A stretch of 40,212 nucleotides of DNA, taken from NCBI GenBank assembly GCA_903906315.1, contig CAIVJW010000266.1, positions 1 to 40,212 on the forward strand, read 5' to 3'. Each line of letters starts with the position of its first letter. The first letter of the stretch is position 1. The notes beneath the pieces are model-generated. The model had not been told where the DNA came from. It saw only the letters and a program-made list of their open reading frames with translations, and ran no database searches. Positions 7,225 to 15,489 of this stretch are shown one piece after another. Made by a program: the position numbers and the translations under genes. The stretch comes from an uncultured delta proteobacterium (GTDB lineage Bacteria; Myxococcota_A; Polyangia; Polyangiales; Polyangiaceae).

Positions 7225-8589
7225 ATGGCATCGATCACGTTCGGCGGCCTCGCTTCGGGGATGGACACGGCTGGGATCGTCACGAGCCTGGTCGCCGCGG
7301 AGTCGATCCCGCTCACGCAGATCCAGAACCAGAAGTCGGCCATCGACAGGGCCAAGACCGACGTCTCGAGCTTCATGAGCCGGGTCTCGGACCTCCAGGC
7401 CGCAGCGAAGGCGCTGGCCGATCCCCTGCAGTGGAACGCCACGAAGGCGACGTCGAGCGACCCGGCCGTGGTGGCGACGACGAGCCTCGGCTCGGCGCCG
7501 GGCGTCCACTCGATCGAGGTCACGAGCCTCGCCCGGGAATCGCGGCACCAGAGCCTCCTGCAGAGCTCGAGCACCGACACGATCGACGGTGAGGGTCTCC
7601 TCACGCTCCACATCGGGGACACCTCGGCGGACGTCTCGGTCACGCTGACGGACTCCCTCACCGACATTGCCTCCAAGATCAACTCGAGCGGTCTTCGCGC
7701 GCAGGCGTCCGTCCTCTACGACGGGTCGAAGTACCGCATCGTCGTCCGCGGCCTCGACAGCGGAGAATCCCGCGGGGTGACCTTCGACGAGGGCGGCACG
7801 CTCGCCACGAAGCTCGGCCTGTCGGACCCGGCGAACAAGCTGCAGGCGGCCACCGACGCCAAGCTCAAGGTCGACGGCATCGAGATCACGCGCCCGACGA
7901 ACCAGATCGCCGGCGCGCTGCCGGGCGTGACGCTCGCGCTGACGAAGGAGACGACGTCGGCCGCGCAGCTCACGGTGGCTCCCGATTCCGAGGGGCTCTC
8001 GACGAAGGTCAAGGCCTTCGTCACGGCGTACAACGCCGCGGTCTCGGCTTCGCACCTGATGGCGGGCTACGGCTCGACGAAAGGCAATAACGCCCTCCTC
8101 CAGGGCGACTCGGCATTCCGTTCGACGCTCGACACCATCAGTCGCATCGTCGGGACCTCGGTGTCTGGCACGGGAGGCAAGTCGCTCGGACTGGCAGGCT
8201 TGTCGACTCAGAAGGATGGCAGTCTCACCTTCGACGACGGCAAGCTTCGGGCGCTCGTAGCGAGCGACCCGACGAGCGCCCGCAAGCTCTTCACCACCGA
8301 CCCGAGTGTCGGCGCGACCGGCGCGATGGGAGTGCTGTCGAAGGCGCTCGACACGGTGGCTGGCACGAATGGCACGCTCCAGCACCGCATCGACGGGTAC
8401 GCCGAGCGGACGACGCGCCTCGACCAGTCCGCGGACGCGCTGACCCGCCGGATTGCCGCCTACAAGGAGCAGATCCAGAAGCAGTTCGGCGCGATGGAGA
8501 CGGCCTTCAGCGTCGCCAAGACCCAGACGGCCGCGCTCGCGTCCCTGCTCGGCTCGTCCAGCAGCAACTCGTCGTCGAACAACGGCTGA
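7225..8589 (+). CDS. fliD: Flagellar filament cap protein FliD (HAP2)
   Basis: FliD forms the cap that folds incoming flagellin at the filament tip. The 454-aa product opens with the diagnostic FGGLASGMDTAGIVTSLVAA (residues 6-25) followed by a coiled helix. It has the conserved middle (GVHSIEVTSLAR, then ASKINSSGLRAQASVLYDGS) and ends with a long C-terminal helix (TRLDQSADALTRRIAAYKEQ and FGAMETAFSVAKTQTAALAS). The last residues are a Ser/Asn-rich tail. GGAG lies upstream of the ATG, and fliS follows 24 nt later. Confidence 0.96.
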   Translation: MASITFGGLASGMDTAGIVTSLVAAESIPLTQIQNQKSAIDRAKTDVSSFMSRVSDLQAAAKALADPLQWNATKATSSDPAVVATTSLGSAPGVHSIEVTSLARESRHQSLLQSSSTDTIDGEGLLTLHIGDTSADVSVTLTDSLTDIASKINSSGLRAQASVLYDGSKYRIVVRGLDSGESRGVTFDEGGTLATKLGLSDPANKLQAATDAKLKVDGIEITRPTNQIAGALPGVTLALTKETTSAAQLTVAPDSEGLSTKVKAFVTAYNAAVSASHLMAGYGSTKGNNALLQGDSAFRSTLDTISRIVGTSVSGTGGKSLGLAGLSTQKDGSLTFDDGKLRALVASDPTSARKLFTTDPSVGATGAMGVLSKALDTVAGTNGTLQHRIDGYAERTTRLDQSADALTRRIAAYKEQIQKQFGAMETAFSVAKTQTAALASLLGSSSSNSSSNNG

Positions 8590-8613
8590 CACTAGGACCT
8601 CTCGGAGGACACC

Positions 8614-9048
8614 ATGGTACCCCGCAGCTTGGCCACGCAACGATACCGTTCGACGCAGGTGACGACCTGCTCCCCGGGGCAGCTGCTCGTCCTCCTCTAC
8701 GACGGCCTCTTCCGCTTTCTCTCCGAGGCCAAGGGCGCGATCGAGGCTGGGGAGCGCGCGCGCACCGGGGAGCGACTCGACCGAGCGTACGCCATCCTCC
8801 AGGAGCTCGCGGGCGCGCTGCAGCCCTCGGCCTCGCCGACGCTGTGCGAAAACTTGCACGCGATTTATCTTTTCTGTATGGGCCGGATCGTCGAAGCGAA
8901 CCTTCACCGGGACGCAGCGGCCGTCGACGACGTCGTGCGTGTCCTCACCCCGCTCCGCGAGGCGTGGCGCGTCGCTGCCGCCGAGGCAGACAAGGCGGAG
9001 GCCCAGCGGACGCTCGCGAAGGTCGCGGGCAGCCGAGGTATGCGCTGA
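8614..9048 (+). CDS. fliS: Flagellar export chaperone FliS
   Basis: FliS binds flagellin in the cytoplasm and prevents early polymerisation. The 144-aa product shows the family signature CSPGQLLVLLYDGLFRFLSE (about residues 19-38), a helical bundle with ARTGERLDRAYAILQELAGA, and a C-terminal LTPLREAWRVAA helix. Length is normal for FliS. The ATG at 8614 has GGAGGA upstream. Standard context directly after fliD supports the call. A small GACCC-TCTC-GGGTC hairpin at 9069-9082 may end this transcript but lacks a T-tract. Confidence 0.93.
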   Translation: MVPRSLATQRYRSTQVTTCSPGQLLVLLYDGLFRFLSEAKGAIEAGERARTGERLDRAYAILQELAGALQPSASPTLCENLHAIYLFCMGRIVEANLHRDAAAVDDVVRVLTPLREAWRVAAAEADKAEAQRTLAKVAGSRGMR

Positions 9049-9160
9049 CCCGTCGCCGGGTCGCGCCTGACCCTCTCGGGTCGATTCTGCCGTTCATCCC
9101 AAGTTCAGCTTCCATCGCCCGAGAGAGGCCGCCATTCGGCGCGACCTTCGGACCGCGATC

Positions 9161-9229
9161 GGGTCAACCCTGACCCATGGGCCGGGCCCCCTCTGGGCGA
9201 CGTCCTGCGGCGAACCCGTAGCGAACCCG
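9161..9229. promoter_or_regulatory. Possible enhancer-binding region upstream of the sigma-54 activator gene
   Basis: Two repeated elements occur in the 235-bp gap between fliS and the activator: an inverted repeat GGGTCA-ACCC-TGACCC (9161-9176) and a direct repeat of GCGAACCCG (9210-9218 and 9221-9229, 11-nt period). They lie about 50-120 bp upstream of the transcript start predicted from the -24/-12 motif at 9254, where enhancer-binding proteins often bind. Function is inferred from position only. Confidence 0.35.
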
Positions 9230-9253
9230 CGCAATTCGACGATTCCTCCGAGA

Positions 9254-9269
9254 TGGCCTGGGGCTTGCG
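9254..9269 (+). promoter_or_regulatory. Sigma-54 (-24/-12) promoter overlapping the start of the activator gene
   Basis: TGGCCTGGGGCTTGCG has a full TGGC at -24 and a full TTGC at -12, with GG (9255-9256) and GC (9267-9268) spaced by exactly 10 nt. The predicted start of transcription is near 9280, one to four bases before the candidate start codons (GTG 9281, ATG 9284). The mRNA would then be leaderless or nearly so. The motif is clear by eye but untested. Confidence 0.55.
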
Positions 9270-9283
9270 TTAGCGACAAGGTG

Positions 9284-10336
9284 ATGACGCACCTTCCTGA
9301 AGACTTCGACGCCTCGGTCGGACCCGGCTCGGAAACGCGCGAGCGGCGCCCGACCCTGCGTCCGACGAGCCGCGGGAAGATCATCGGGTCGAGCGGCGTG
9401 CTTCGCGCGGTGTTGGACACGGTCGATCGCGTCGCGCGCTCCGCGTGCACGGTCCTCGTCACCGGCGAGAGCGGCACGGGCAAGGAGCTCATCGTCTCGG
9501 CGTTGCACGACGCCAGCCCGCGCCACGCCGGCCCGCTCGTGACCGTCAACTGCGGCGCGATCCCCGAGCAGCTGCTCGAGAGCGAGCTATTCGGTCACGC
9601 TCGAGGCGCGTTCACCGGCGCCGTCGCCGCCCGGCAGGGGCGGGTGGCCGCGGCCGAGGGCGGCACCTTGTTTCTCGACGAGATTGGTGAGTTGCCGCTA
9701 GCCCTCCAGGTGAAGCTCCTGCGCCTGCTGCAGCAGAGGGAGTACTCGCCGGTCGGCGATAGCCGCACGCTTCGCTGCGACATCCGCGTGGTTGCTGCCA
9801 CGAACCGGGACCTCGAGGTCGAGGTGACCGAGGGGCGCTTCCGCGAGGACCTCTACTACCGCCTGAACGTGATTCACGTGCACCTCCCGCCCCTTCGCGA
9901 GCGTGTCGGTGACGTCGAGCTCCTCGCGATGCACTTCTTTCGCGTTTGCGCGGACCGCTGCGGCCGCGACGACCTCACCGGGGTGTCGCCCGAGGCGCTC
10001 GGCGCCATCAAGGCGCACGAGTGGCCGGGCAACGTGCGCGCGCTCGAGAACGCGGTGGAGCACGCCGTGCTCCTCGCCGTGGGGCCCGAGCTGACCGTGA
10101 ACGACCTGCCGTCGCGCGTGCGCGGTGTCGAAGGGCGCGAGGACGGTCGGAAGCTGCTGCGTGAGCTGCCGCAGGCGGGCATCGACCTCCGAGCGACCGT
10201 CGAGGAGTACGAGAGCCGTCTCATCAAGCAGGCCCTCGACCGCACGGGCTGGAACAAGAACCGCGCGGCGCAGCTGCTCGGCTTGAACCGGACGACGCTC
10301 GTCGAGATGATCAAGCGCAAGCGCATCGCGAGCTGA
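9284..10336 (+). CDS. Sigma-54-dependent transcriptional activator (FleQ/FlrA-like, no receiver domain)
   Basis: This bacterial enhancer-binding protein would activate sigma-54 promoters, most likely of flagellar genes given its place after fliS. From the ATG at 9284 the 350-aa product has a short unstructured N-terminus (about 30 residues, with no REC, GAF or PAS domain). The AAA+ domain follows, with Walker A GESGTGKE (61-68), the sigma-54-contacting GAFTGA loop (108-113), Walker B TLFLDE (128-133) and an arginine-rich sensor region. The C-terminus is a Fis-type helix-turn-helix (about 305-350, ending [20 protein letters not shown]). With no receiver it is probably controlled by its own level or by a partner protein. 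The GTG at 9281 is an alternative start. Confidence 0.93.
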   Translation: MTHLPEDFDASVGPGSETRERRPTLRPTSRGKIIGSSGVLRAVLDTVDRVARSACTVLVTGESGTGKELIVSALHDASPRHAGPLVTVNCGAIPEQLLESELFGHARGAFTGAVAARQGRVAAAEGGTLFLDEIGELPLALQVKLLRLLQQREYSPVGDSRTLRCDIRVVAATNRDLEVEVTEGRFREDLYYRLNVIHVHLPPLRERVGDVELLAMHFFRVCADRCGRDDLTGVSPEALGAIKAHEWPGNVRALENAVEHAVLLAVGPELTVNDLPSRVRGVEGREDGRKLLRELPQAGIDLRATVEEYESRLIKQALDRTGWNKNRAAQLLGLNRTTLVEMIKRKRIAS

Positions 10337-10354
10337 GCTCGGCCGAGTAGGATA

Positions 10355-10391
10355 GACCGCGTGGGCCACGGCCTGCGCGGTCTTTCTCGTT
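10355..10391 (+). terminator. Intrinsic terminator after the sigma-54 activator gene
   Basis: The stem GACCGCG (10355-10361) pairs with CGCGGTC (10376-10382), with an inner GGCC/GGCC pairing, and is followed by TTTCTCGTT. It lies 19 nt after the stop of the activator gene and before the convergent minus-strand gene, so it may also act in reverse, though the T-tract on that side is poor. Confidence 0.6.
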
Positions 10392-10445
10392 CCATGGCAG
10401 TCGGCGTCGCGCGCGGAGGCGTTCCCTCGGAGGCGCGACGCGGCG

Positions 10446-11756
10446 TCACCTGCGATGGACGGCTGGGCGTGTGGCCCCTTCCGGTGGAGGATCGAGCGGC
10501 TTCACGACGCGGATCACCCCGCCCTGGGCGCGCAGCGCGGCCGCCAGCTCCCGCAAGTCGGAGCGCGATCGGTCTTGCGGCGAGGGCGGGGCGTCGGTTC
10601 CCTCGTTCGTCTTCCGGCGGCGCGCCAGCGTCGGGCGCGGAGGCGGGTCGTTCGCGAGGTCGAGGTCGGGCTGGGGCCCGTTCGGGCAAGGCGCGGCGGC
10701 GTGGACCGTGCGAGCGGTCGTCGTCGCCGCGGATCGCGGGCCCACCGGCTCCTCGGGCGCGGGCGGGTGACCCCGCAGCTCGCCGAGTGCGACGCCCCCG
10801 AGCGCTGCGGCCGTCGCGATGAGCGCCTGCGCTGCGTACATGCGCCAGCGTCGCCCCTCGGGTTTCGCGATGGGTGCCACGTCGCCCTCCGTCGGGGGCG
10901 GCGGTGGTGCCTCCGATGGCGGCGGTGCGGTCGGATCTTGAGGCGGCTCGTGCGTCGGCGGAAGCGAGGCCTGCCACTCGGTCGGGATCCCGAGCCCGTC
11001 GCCCGTCGTGAGCGGTGCGTCGTCGACGTGGCCGTCCGGCGCTGGCGCAAAATCTTCGCCGGGGGAGGCGTAGGCGCTCTCCTGACCTCCGAAGAGGTCG
11101 GCGGCGTCGGCCGTGTATGCGTTATCGGGGGCGTGTTGCGAGAATGCGGCGTCCGGCTCGCCGCCGAACTCGCCTTCCGGTGGCGGGAATCCGTCGCCTT
11201 CGACCGAAAACAGCGCGTCCGCTTCATGGGTGGCGGCGCCGGATTCGGCAGAGAGCTCTGGCCCGGGCTCGGCCGGAAAGGAGCCGTCCTCGGGGGCGCC
11301 CTCGAGCGGCGCGGCGTCGTCGTTCCAGGCGGCCGCCGCGTTGTCGGAGCCCGCGACGTCGAAGGCTTCGCCGTCGTCCGGGGCAGCTTCGCCGTCGTCC
11401 GGGGCAGCTTCGCCGTCGTCCGGGGCAGCTTCGCCGTCGTCCGCCGCGGAGGCGTCGGCGTGGAAGCGGTGGCCCGGGGATCGCGAGGTGGGGGTCGGGC
11501 CTTCGTCGTTGGCGCCAATCCCGGGGGCTGAGAGGACGGACAGCGCGGCCTCGAGGTCGTCCGCGGGGGGGGCGTCCTCGGCGCCCCAGAGCTGGGGCGC
11601 GAGGTACGTCGTGCGCGCCTTGGGCGCGGTCCGCCACGTCATTTCGATGGCGGCTGCGCTCGTCGACGGCGGAACCGCTGCGGGCCCGTGGCGTCCTGGC
11701 GCGCCGGGCTGGCGTGCGCCTCTCCGCGGGCTCGTGCGATCTCGGTTGCCGGCCAT
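10446..11756 (-). CDS. Acidic, proline-rich single-pass membrane protein of unknown function
   Basis: No family recognised. From the ATG at 11756 (AGGAG 8 nt upstream) the product is 436 aa. Residues 1 to about 300 are very acidic and rich in Ala, Pro, Gly, Asp and Glu, including a perfect heptad repeat (unit DDGEAAP) encoded by the 21-bp DNA repeat at 11365-11444. A basic RRWR then leads into one membrane helix (about 306-326, MYAAQALIATAAALGGVALG). A C-terminal part of about 110 residues ends with a small predicted helix-strand segment (SDLRELAAALRAQGGVIRVV). The charge pattern suggests N-in, C-out. It lies downstream of a Ser/Thr kinase gene on the same strand and could be its substrate or partner (inference). 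An in-frame ATG at 11798 is a less likely start. Confidence 0.72.
   Translation of the reverse strand: MAGNRDRTSPRRGARQPGAPGRHGPAAVPPSTSAAAIEMTWRTAPKARTTYLAPQLWGAEDAPPADDLEAALSVLSAPGIGANDEGPTPTSRSPGHRFHADASAADDGEAAPDDGEAAPDDGEAAPDDGEAFDVAGSDNAAAAWNDDAAPLEGAPEDGSFPAEPGPELSAESGAATHEADALFSVEGDGFPPPEGEFGGEPDAAFSQHAPDNAYTADAADLFGGQESAYASPGEDFAPAPDGHVDDAPLTTGDGLGIPTEWQASLPPTHEPPQDPTAPPPSEAPPPPPTEGDVAPIAKPEGRRWRMYAAQALIATAAALGGVALGELRGHPPAPEEPVGPRSAATTTARTVHAAAPCPNGPQPDLDLANDPPPRPTLARRRKTNEGTDAPPSPQDRSRSDLRELAAALRAQGGVIRVVKPLDPPPEGATRPAVHRR
11365..11444. repeat. 21-bp in-frame tandem repeat (about 4 units) within the acidic protein gene
   Basis: Three identical 21-bp units (11365-11385, 11386-11406, 11407-11427; on the + strand each begins GCTTCGCCGTCGTCC) are followed by a fourth that diverges after about 16 nt. 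Each unit adds seven residues to the acidic protein without shifting the frame, so copy number can change freely by slippage or recombination. Confidence 0.95.
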
Positions 11757-11851
11757 GGGCGAGCTCCTGGGGCGGGCGCTCCACGCGTCCACACGCATCG
11801 AGACGGCCCACGGCGGGAGGAATTGAGGGGGGACGCGTCGGTGCGCGTCGA

Positions 11852-12934
11852 TCAGCGACGCCGCGGCTCGGCTCCGGGGGAGACCCTCGTGTGCTCGACG
11901 TCGTCGATCACGGCGGGCGTCCCGACTACGGGCGCCTCGCGCAAGGTGGTCGGCGCGTCATGCAGCTCGGTGAAGCCGCTCGGGTAGATGGGCACTTCCT
12001 CGTCGCCGCCCGCGGGCGGCTCGGGGGCGACGGGCGCTCCGGCGGCCACCGACGGCTCGAGCTCGTCGGCGAGGGGCTGGATGCGCGCGAGGCCCCGCAT
12101 GGCGTCCAGCATGGCGCGCGCGCTCGGGTAGCGGTCGTCGCGCTCGAAGGCGAGCGCCTTGTCGACCACGCGACAGACGTCCTCCGGGAGGTAAGGCGCG
12201 ACCGATCGGGTGGGCGGCGCCGGCTCGCGGGCCATTTTCTTCAGGAGCTCGAAGGCGCCCTCCGCCTTGTGGATGTAGCGACCCGTCAGCAGCCGGAAGA
12301 GCGTCGCCCCGACCGAGAACACGTCGGCGCGCTCGTCGATCGGGCGCCCCTTGGCCTGCTCCGGCGGCATGTAGGGCGTCGTCCCCATCGTGGTGCCCTC
12401 CTTCGTGAAGAGCCCATCGGCGAGGCCGGCCGCCTGGATGCGTGCGAGGCCGAAGTCGAGGACTTTCAGCTGGCCTTCGCGCGTGAGGAAGACGTTGGCC
12501 GGCTTGATGTCGCGGTGGATGATCCCCTGGTCATGCGCCGCGGCGAGCACGTCGAGGATGCGCTCGACGTGGAAGAGGGATTCGCCGACCGCCATCCTTC
12601 CGACCGCTCTCGAACGCTCGTCGAGAGATTGGCCGACGAGCAGCTCCATCACGAGGAATGGTGCTCCGTCCTCCGTCACGTCGATGTCGCGGATCTCGAC
12701 GGCGCCGGGGTGCCGGAAGCGGTTGACGGCCTGCGCCTCGCGCTCGAACCGAAGGCACACCTCGCGCGAGCGCGCTGCCTCGGGATGCAGGATCTTGATC
12801 GCGTCGTGACGTCCAATCCGGTGAACGCCGACGTAAACGGCGGCCATCCCGCCGACGCCAAGGAGCCGGACGAGCGTCCATTTGTCGCGGATCAGCGTCC
12901 CCACGCGCTGCTGGAAAGGCTCGTCGTTCGCCAT
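11852..12934 (-). CDS. Hanks-type serine/threonine protein kinase, cytosolic
   Basis: Eukaryotic-like kinase. From the ATG at 12934 the product is 360 aa and has all key motifs: glycine loop LGVGGMAAVYVG (25-36), the ATP-binding Lys in AIKIL (about residue 47), HRDIKPAN catalytic loop (140-147), DFG (160-162), and MPPEQ in the place of the usual APE (about 189-193). The catalytic domain ends near residue 285. A Pro/Ala/Glu-rich tail of about 75 residues follows, with no membrane helix and no PASTA or other sensor domain, so it is probably soluble. It lies 95 bp upstream of the acidic membrane protein gene on the same strand and diverges from the MopE-type lipoprotein gene. An ATG four codons upstream (12946) is an alternative start. 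Confidence 0.95.
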   Translation of the reverse strand: MANDEPFQQRVGTLIRDKWTLVRLLGVGGMAAVYVGVHRIGRHDAIKILHPEAARSREVCLRFEREAQAVNRFRHPGAVEIRDIDVTEDGAPFLVMELLVGQSLDERSRAVGRMAVGESLFHVERILDVLAAAHDQGIIHRDIKPANVFLTREGQLKVLDFGLARIQAAGLADGLFTKEGTTMGTTPYMPPEQAKGRPIDERADVFSVGATLFRLLTGRYIHKAEGAFELLKKMAREPAPPTRSVAPYLPEDVCRVVDKALAFERDDRYPSARAMLDAMRGLARIQPLADELEPSVAAGAPVAPEPPAGGDEEVPIYPSGFTELHDAPTTLREAPVVGTPAVIDDVEHTRVSPGAEPRRR

Positions 12935-13045
12935 GGATGCCACCATTCGATGGGCGTCGGGGGCGCGACGTCAAGCGCCCGGGCGCGAGCACCGGCCCGA
13001 CGTGCTCCCTTGGGCGGGACACGCGCAGAACGGACGGCCGCGGCG

Positions 13046-13074
13046 TTGAGAAAATTCGAGAGCCGGGCGACGAT
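13046..13074 (+). promoter_or_regulatory. Candidate sigma-70-type promoter for the MopE/IgGFc-type lipoprotein gene
   Basis: TTGAGA (13046-13051, 5/6 match to the -35 consensus) is followed after exactly 17 nt by GACGAT (13069-13074, 3/6 match to -10). The predicted start near 13081 leaves a leader of about 48 nt, with GGAGG before the ATG. The local AAAATT stands out in very GC-rich DNA. Confidence 0.35.
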
Positions 13075-13128
13075 GGCCTCGCGTGGGTCGGGCGCGTCGC
13101 CCCCCGCGCTACACCTGGAGGCCGACCG

Positions 13129-15489
13129 ATGCCCGTCTCGAAGCTCCGCAACCTGACCTGCATCGTGGCCTCCGCGCTCCTCGGAGCGGCGTGCAGCGGG
13201 GGCGCGAGCACCACGTCGCTGAACGGATCGGACGGCACCGACACGGGCGGCACCACGGGCGGGAACGGCGCGGGCGGCGCGACGACGACGGGCGGCGGCG
13301 GTGCCGGCACGACCACGACGGCGACCGGCAGCGGTGGGTCGACGAGCGCCGGCGGCAGCGGGACCGGCGGGAGCGGGACGGACGCGGACAAGGACGGCTT
13401 CGACGCGAAGGTCGATTGCGACGACTCCAATCCCGACGTGCACCCGGGCGCCAAGGAGATCTGCAACGGCCTCGATGACAACTGCGACACGCAGCTCGAC
13501 GAGGGCGTGACGACGACGTACTACGCCGACCTCGACGAGGACGGCTACGGCCTCGACGACCCCGCGACGAACCTCGCGGCGTGCGCCGCGCCTGCGGGTT
13601 ACGCGAGCCAGGCCGGCGACTGCGACGACAAGCGCAACGCGGTGCACCCGGGCGCGAAGGAGATCTGCGACGGAATCGACGACGACTGCAACCAGCAGGT
13701 CGACGAGGGCGTCACCACCACGTTCTACGTCGACGCCGACGGCGACGGATGGGGCGTCGACGACCCCGCGACCAACGTGTCGACGTGCTCACCGCCCATC
13801 GGCTACGCGGCGGAAAAGGGAGATTGCAACGACGCGGACCCCGCGATCCACCCCGGCGCCGCGGACGTCCTCGGCGACGGTGTCGATCAGGACTGCTCGG
13901 GCAGCGACCTGCCCTGCGCGGCCGGCCTCGCGGAGTGCTCGGGCGACGTGCTGCGGGTGTGCGACGCCAATGGCGTCTGGTCGTTGCCGACTGATTGCGC
14001 AGCGGCGGGTCAGATCTGTTCGCAGCAGCTCGGCTGCGTCGCGTGCTTGCCGGGCGTCGCGACGTGCGTCGGAGACGCTTCGCATGCGTGCCGGCCGGAC
14101 GGATCGGGCTTCGATGATATCGCGTGCGATCCCGTGCAGGGCAGCTCCTGCGATGCGCTGACCGGCGCGTGCAATGGCCCGTGCTCGCCTCAGGTGCTCG
14201 GCAAGAGCTACCTCGGCTGCGACTTCTACCCGACGGTCACGCAGCAGCTCGACAGCTACAACGTCCCGCCCGCGAACGTGTTCGCGGTCGCGGTGTCGAA
14301 CCCGACGGGCACACCGACGGACGTCCTGGTGACGCAGGGCGCGCAGACGATCGCGACCGCGACCGTCGGCGCCAACAGCCTCCAGATCATCAAGCTGCCC
14401 TGGGTCAACGCCCTCACGAAGGGCACCGGCCCGAGCGCGGTCGTCCCCAATGGCGCGTATCGCCTGCGGACCAAGGCCCCGGTCACCGTCTACCAGTACA
14501 ACCCGCTCGAGGCGACGGTGTCGAACGACGCGTCGCTGCTCCTGCCGGCGACGGCGTGGACGGGTAACTATGTGGTTGCCGCGTGGCCCCACTGGCTGAG
14601 CTACCCCGGGTGGTACGCGGTCACGGCGCGCGAGGACGCGACGACCGTCGTGCTCGCGCCGTCGGCGACGGGCATGAAGGTGCAGGCCGGCGGCGGCGTG
14701 ACCGCGACGGGCACGGGCACGGTGAAGCTCAACCGAGGCGACGTGCTCCAGGTCATGACGAGCGCCGGCGGCGATCTCACGGGCACGCTGGTGACGGCGG
14801 ACAAGCCGGTGCAGGTCCTCGGTGGCCACGAGTGCAGCGACGTGCCGCTGAACGTGACCTACTGCGATCACCTCGAAGAGGCGATGTTCCCGATCGAGAC
14901 GCTCGCCACCGAGTACGTCATCGCGCCGCCGGTGCAGGTGCCGAACGACAGCAAGGAGAAGGCTCAGGTGGTGCGCGTGATCGCGCCGTTCGCGAACACG
15001 ACGCTGACGTTCGATCCGGATCAGCCGGTGAACAAGGTGCTCGTGAAGGCGGGGGATTTCGTCGAGCTCTCGATGACGACGGCCCGCTTCGTCGTGAAGG
15101 CCGACAAGAAGATCCTCGTCTCGCAGTACATGGTCGGCCAGAGCGCCGGCTACGGCACGAGCGACCCGGCGATGGTGCTGGCCGTCAGTCCGGCTCAGTG
15201 GCGCAAGGGCTACCTCGTCCACGCGCCCGTGAGCTGGTCGGCGAACTATGTCGATCTGACGACGAAGACGGGGGCGAACATCAAGGTCGACGGGGCCGCC
15301 GTAGCGAACTGGCTGCCCATCGGCGCGACGGGCTATTCGATCGCGCACGTGAAGCTCGCCAATGCCGGCGGCGGCAACCACATCATCCTCGGCGACCAGA
15401 GCGTCGGCGTCTCGGTAATGGGCCTGCTCGATTACGGCAGCTACTGGTACCCAGGCGGGCTCGACCTCAAGGAGGTCATCATCCCTTGA
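13129..15489 (+). CDS. Surface lipoprotein with MopE-type metal-binding repeats and an IgGFc-binding-type domain
   Basis: The 786-aa product has a signal peptide with lipobox LGAAC (Cys22). A Gly/Thr/Ser spacer runs to about residue 84. Three putative metal-binding repeats of the MopE type follow (about 85-126, 135-194, 200-260), each with a Ca-type DxDxDG loop and C-D-D-x(n)-HPGAKEIC-(N/D)G-D-D-(N/D)C signature; the third is shortened. A Cys-rich linker covers about 263-330. The rest resembles the N-terminal domain of IgGFc-binding proteins (GKSYLGCDFYPTVTQQLD, then VTVYQYNPLE, and VLGGHECSDVP). Such architectures are frequent in Myxococcota and probably face the outside, but no ligand is known. 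The ATG at 13129 has GGAGG upstream; the longer in-frame extension lacks a signal peptide. Confidence 0.9.
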   Translation: MPVSKLRNLTCIVASALLGAACSGGASTTSLNGSDGTDTGGTTGGNGAGGATTTGGGGAGTTTTATGSGGSTSAGGSGTGGSGTDADKDGFDAKVDCDDSNPDVHPGAKEICNGLDDNCDTQLDEGVTTTYYADLDEDGYGLDDPATNLAACAAPAGYASQAGDCDDKRNAVHPGAKEICDGIDDDCNQQVDEGVTTTFYVDADGDGWGVDDPATNVSTCSPPIGYAAEKGDCNDADPAIHPGAADVLGDGVDQDCSGSDLPCAAGLAECSGDVLRVCDANGVWSLPTDCAAAGQICSQQLGCVACLPGVATCVGDASHACRPDGSGFDDIACDPVQGSSCDALTGACNGPCSPQVLGKSYLGCDFYPTVTQQLDSYNVPPANVFAVAVSNPTGTPTDVLVTQGAQTIATATVGANSLQIIKLPWVNALTKGTGPSAVVPNGAYRLRTKAPVTVYQYNPLEATVSNDASLLLPATAWTGNYVVAAWPHWLSYPGWYAVTAREDATTVVLAPSATGMKVQAGGGVTATGTGTVKLNRGDVLQVMTSAGGDLTGTLVTADKPVQVLGGHECSDVPLNVTYCDHLEEAMFPIETLATEYVIAPPVQVPNDSKEKAQVVRVIAPFANTTLTFDPDQPVNKVLVKAGDFVELSMTTARFVVKADKKILVSQYMVGQSAGYGTSDPAMVLAVSPAQWRKGYLVHAPVSWSANYVDLTTKTGANIKVDGAAVANWLPIGATGYSIAHVKLANAGGGNHIILGDQSVGVSVMGLLDYGSYWYPGGLDLKEVIIP

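Noticed and set aside
13789-15381. 530-codon minus-strand frame opposite the MopE-type lipoprotein
   Set aside because: It is His/Arg/Asp-rich nonsense opposite an evident signal peptide and repeat domains.
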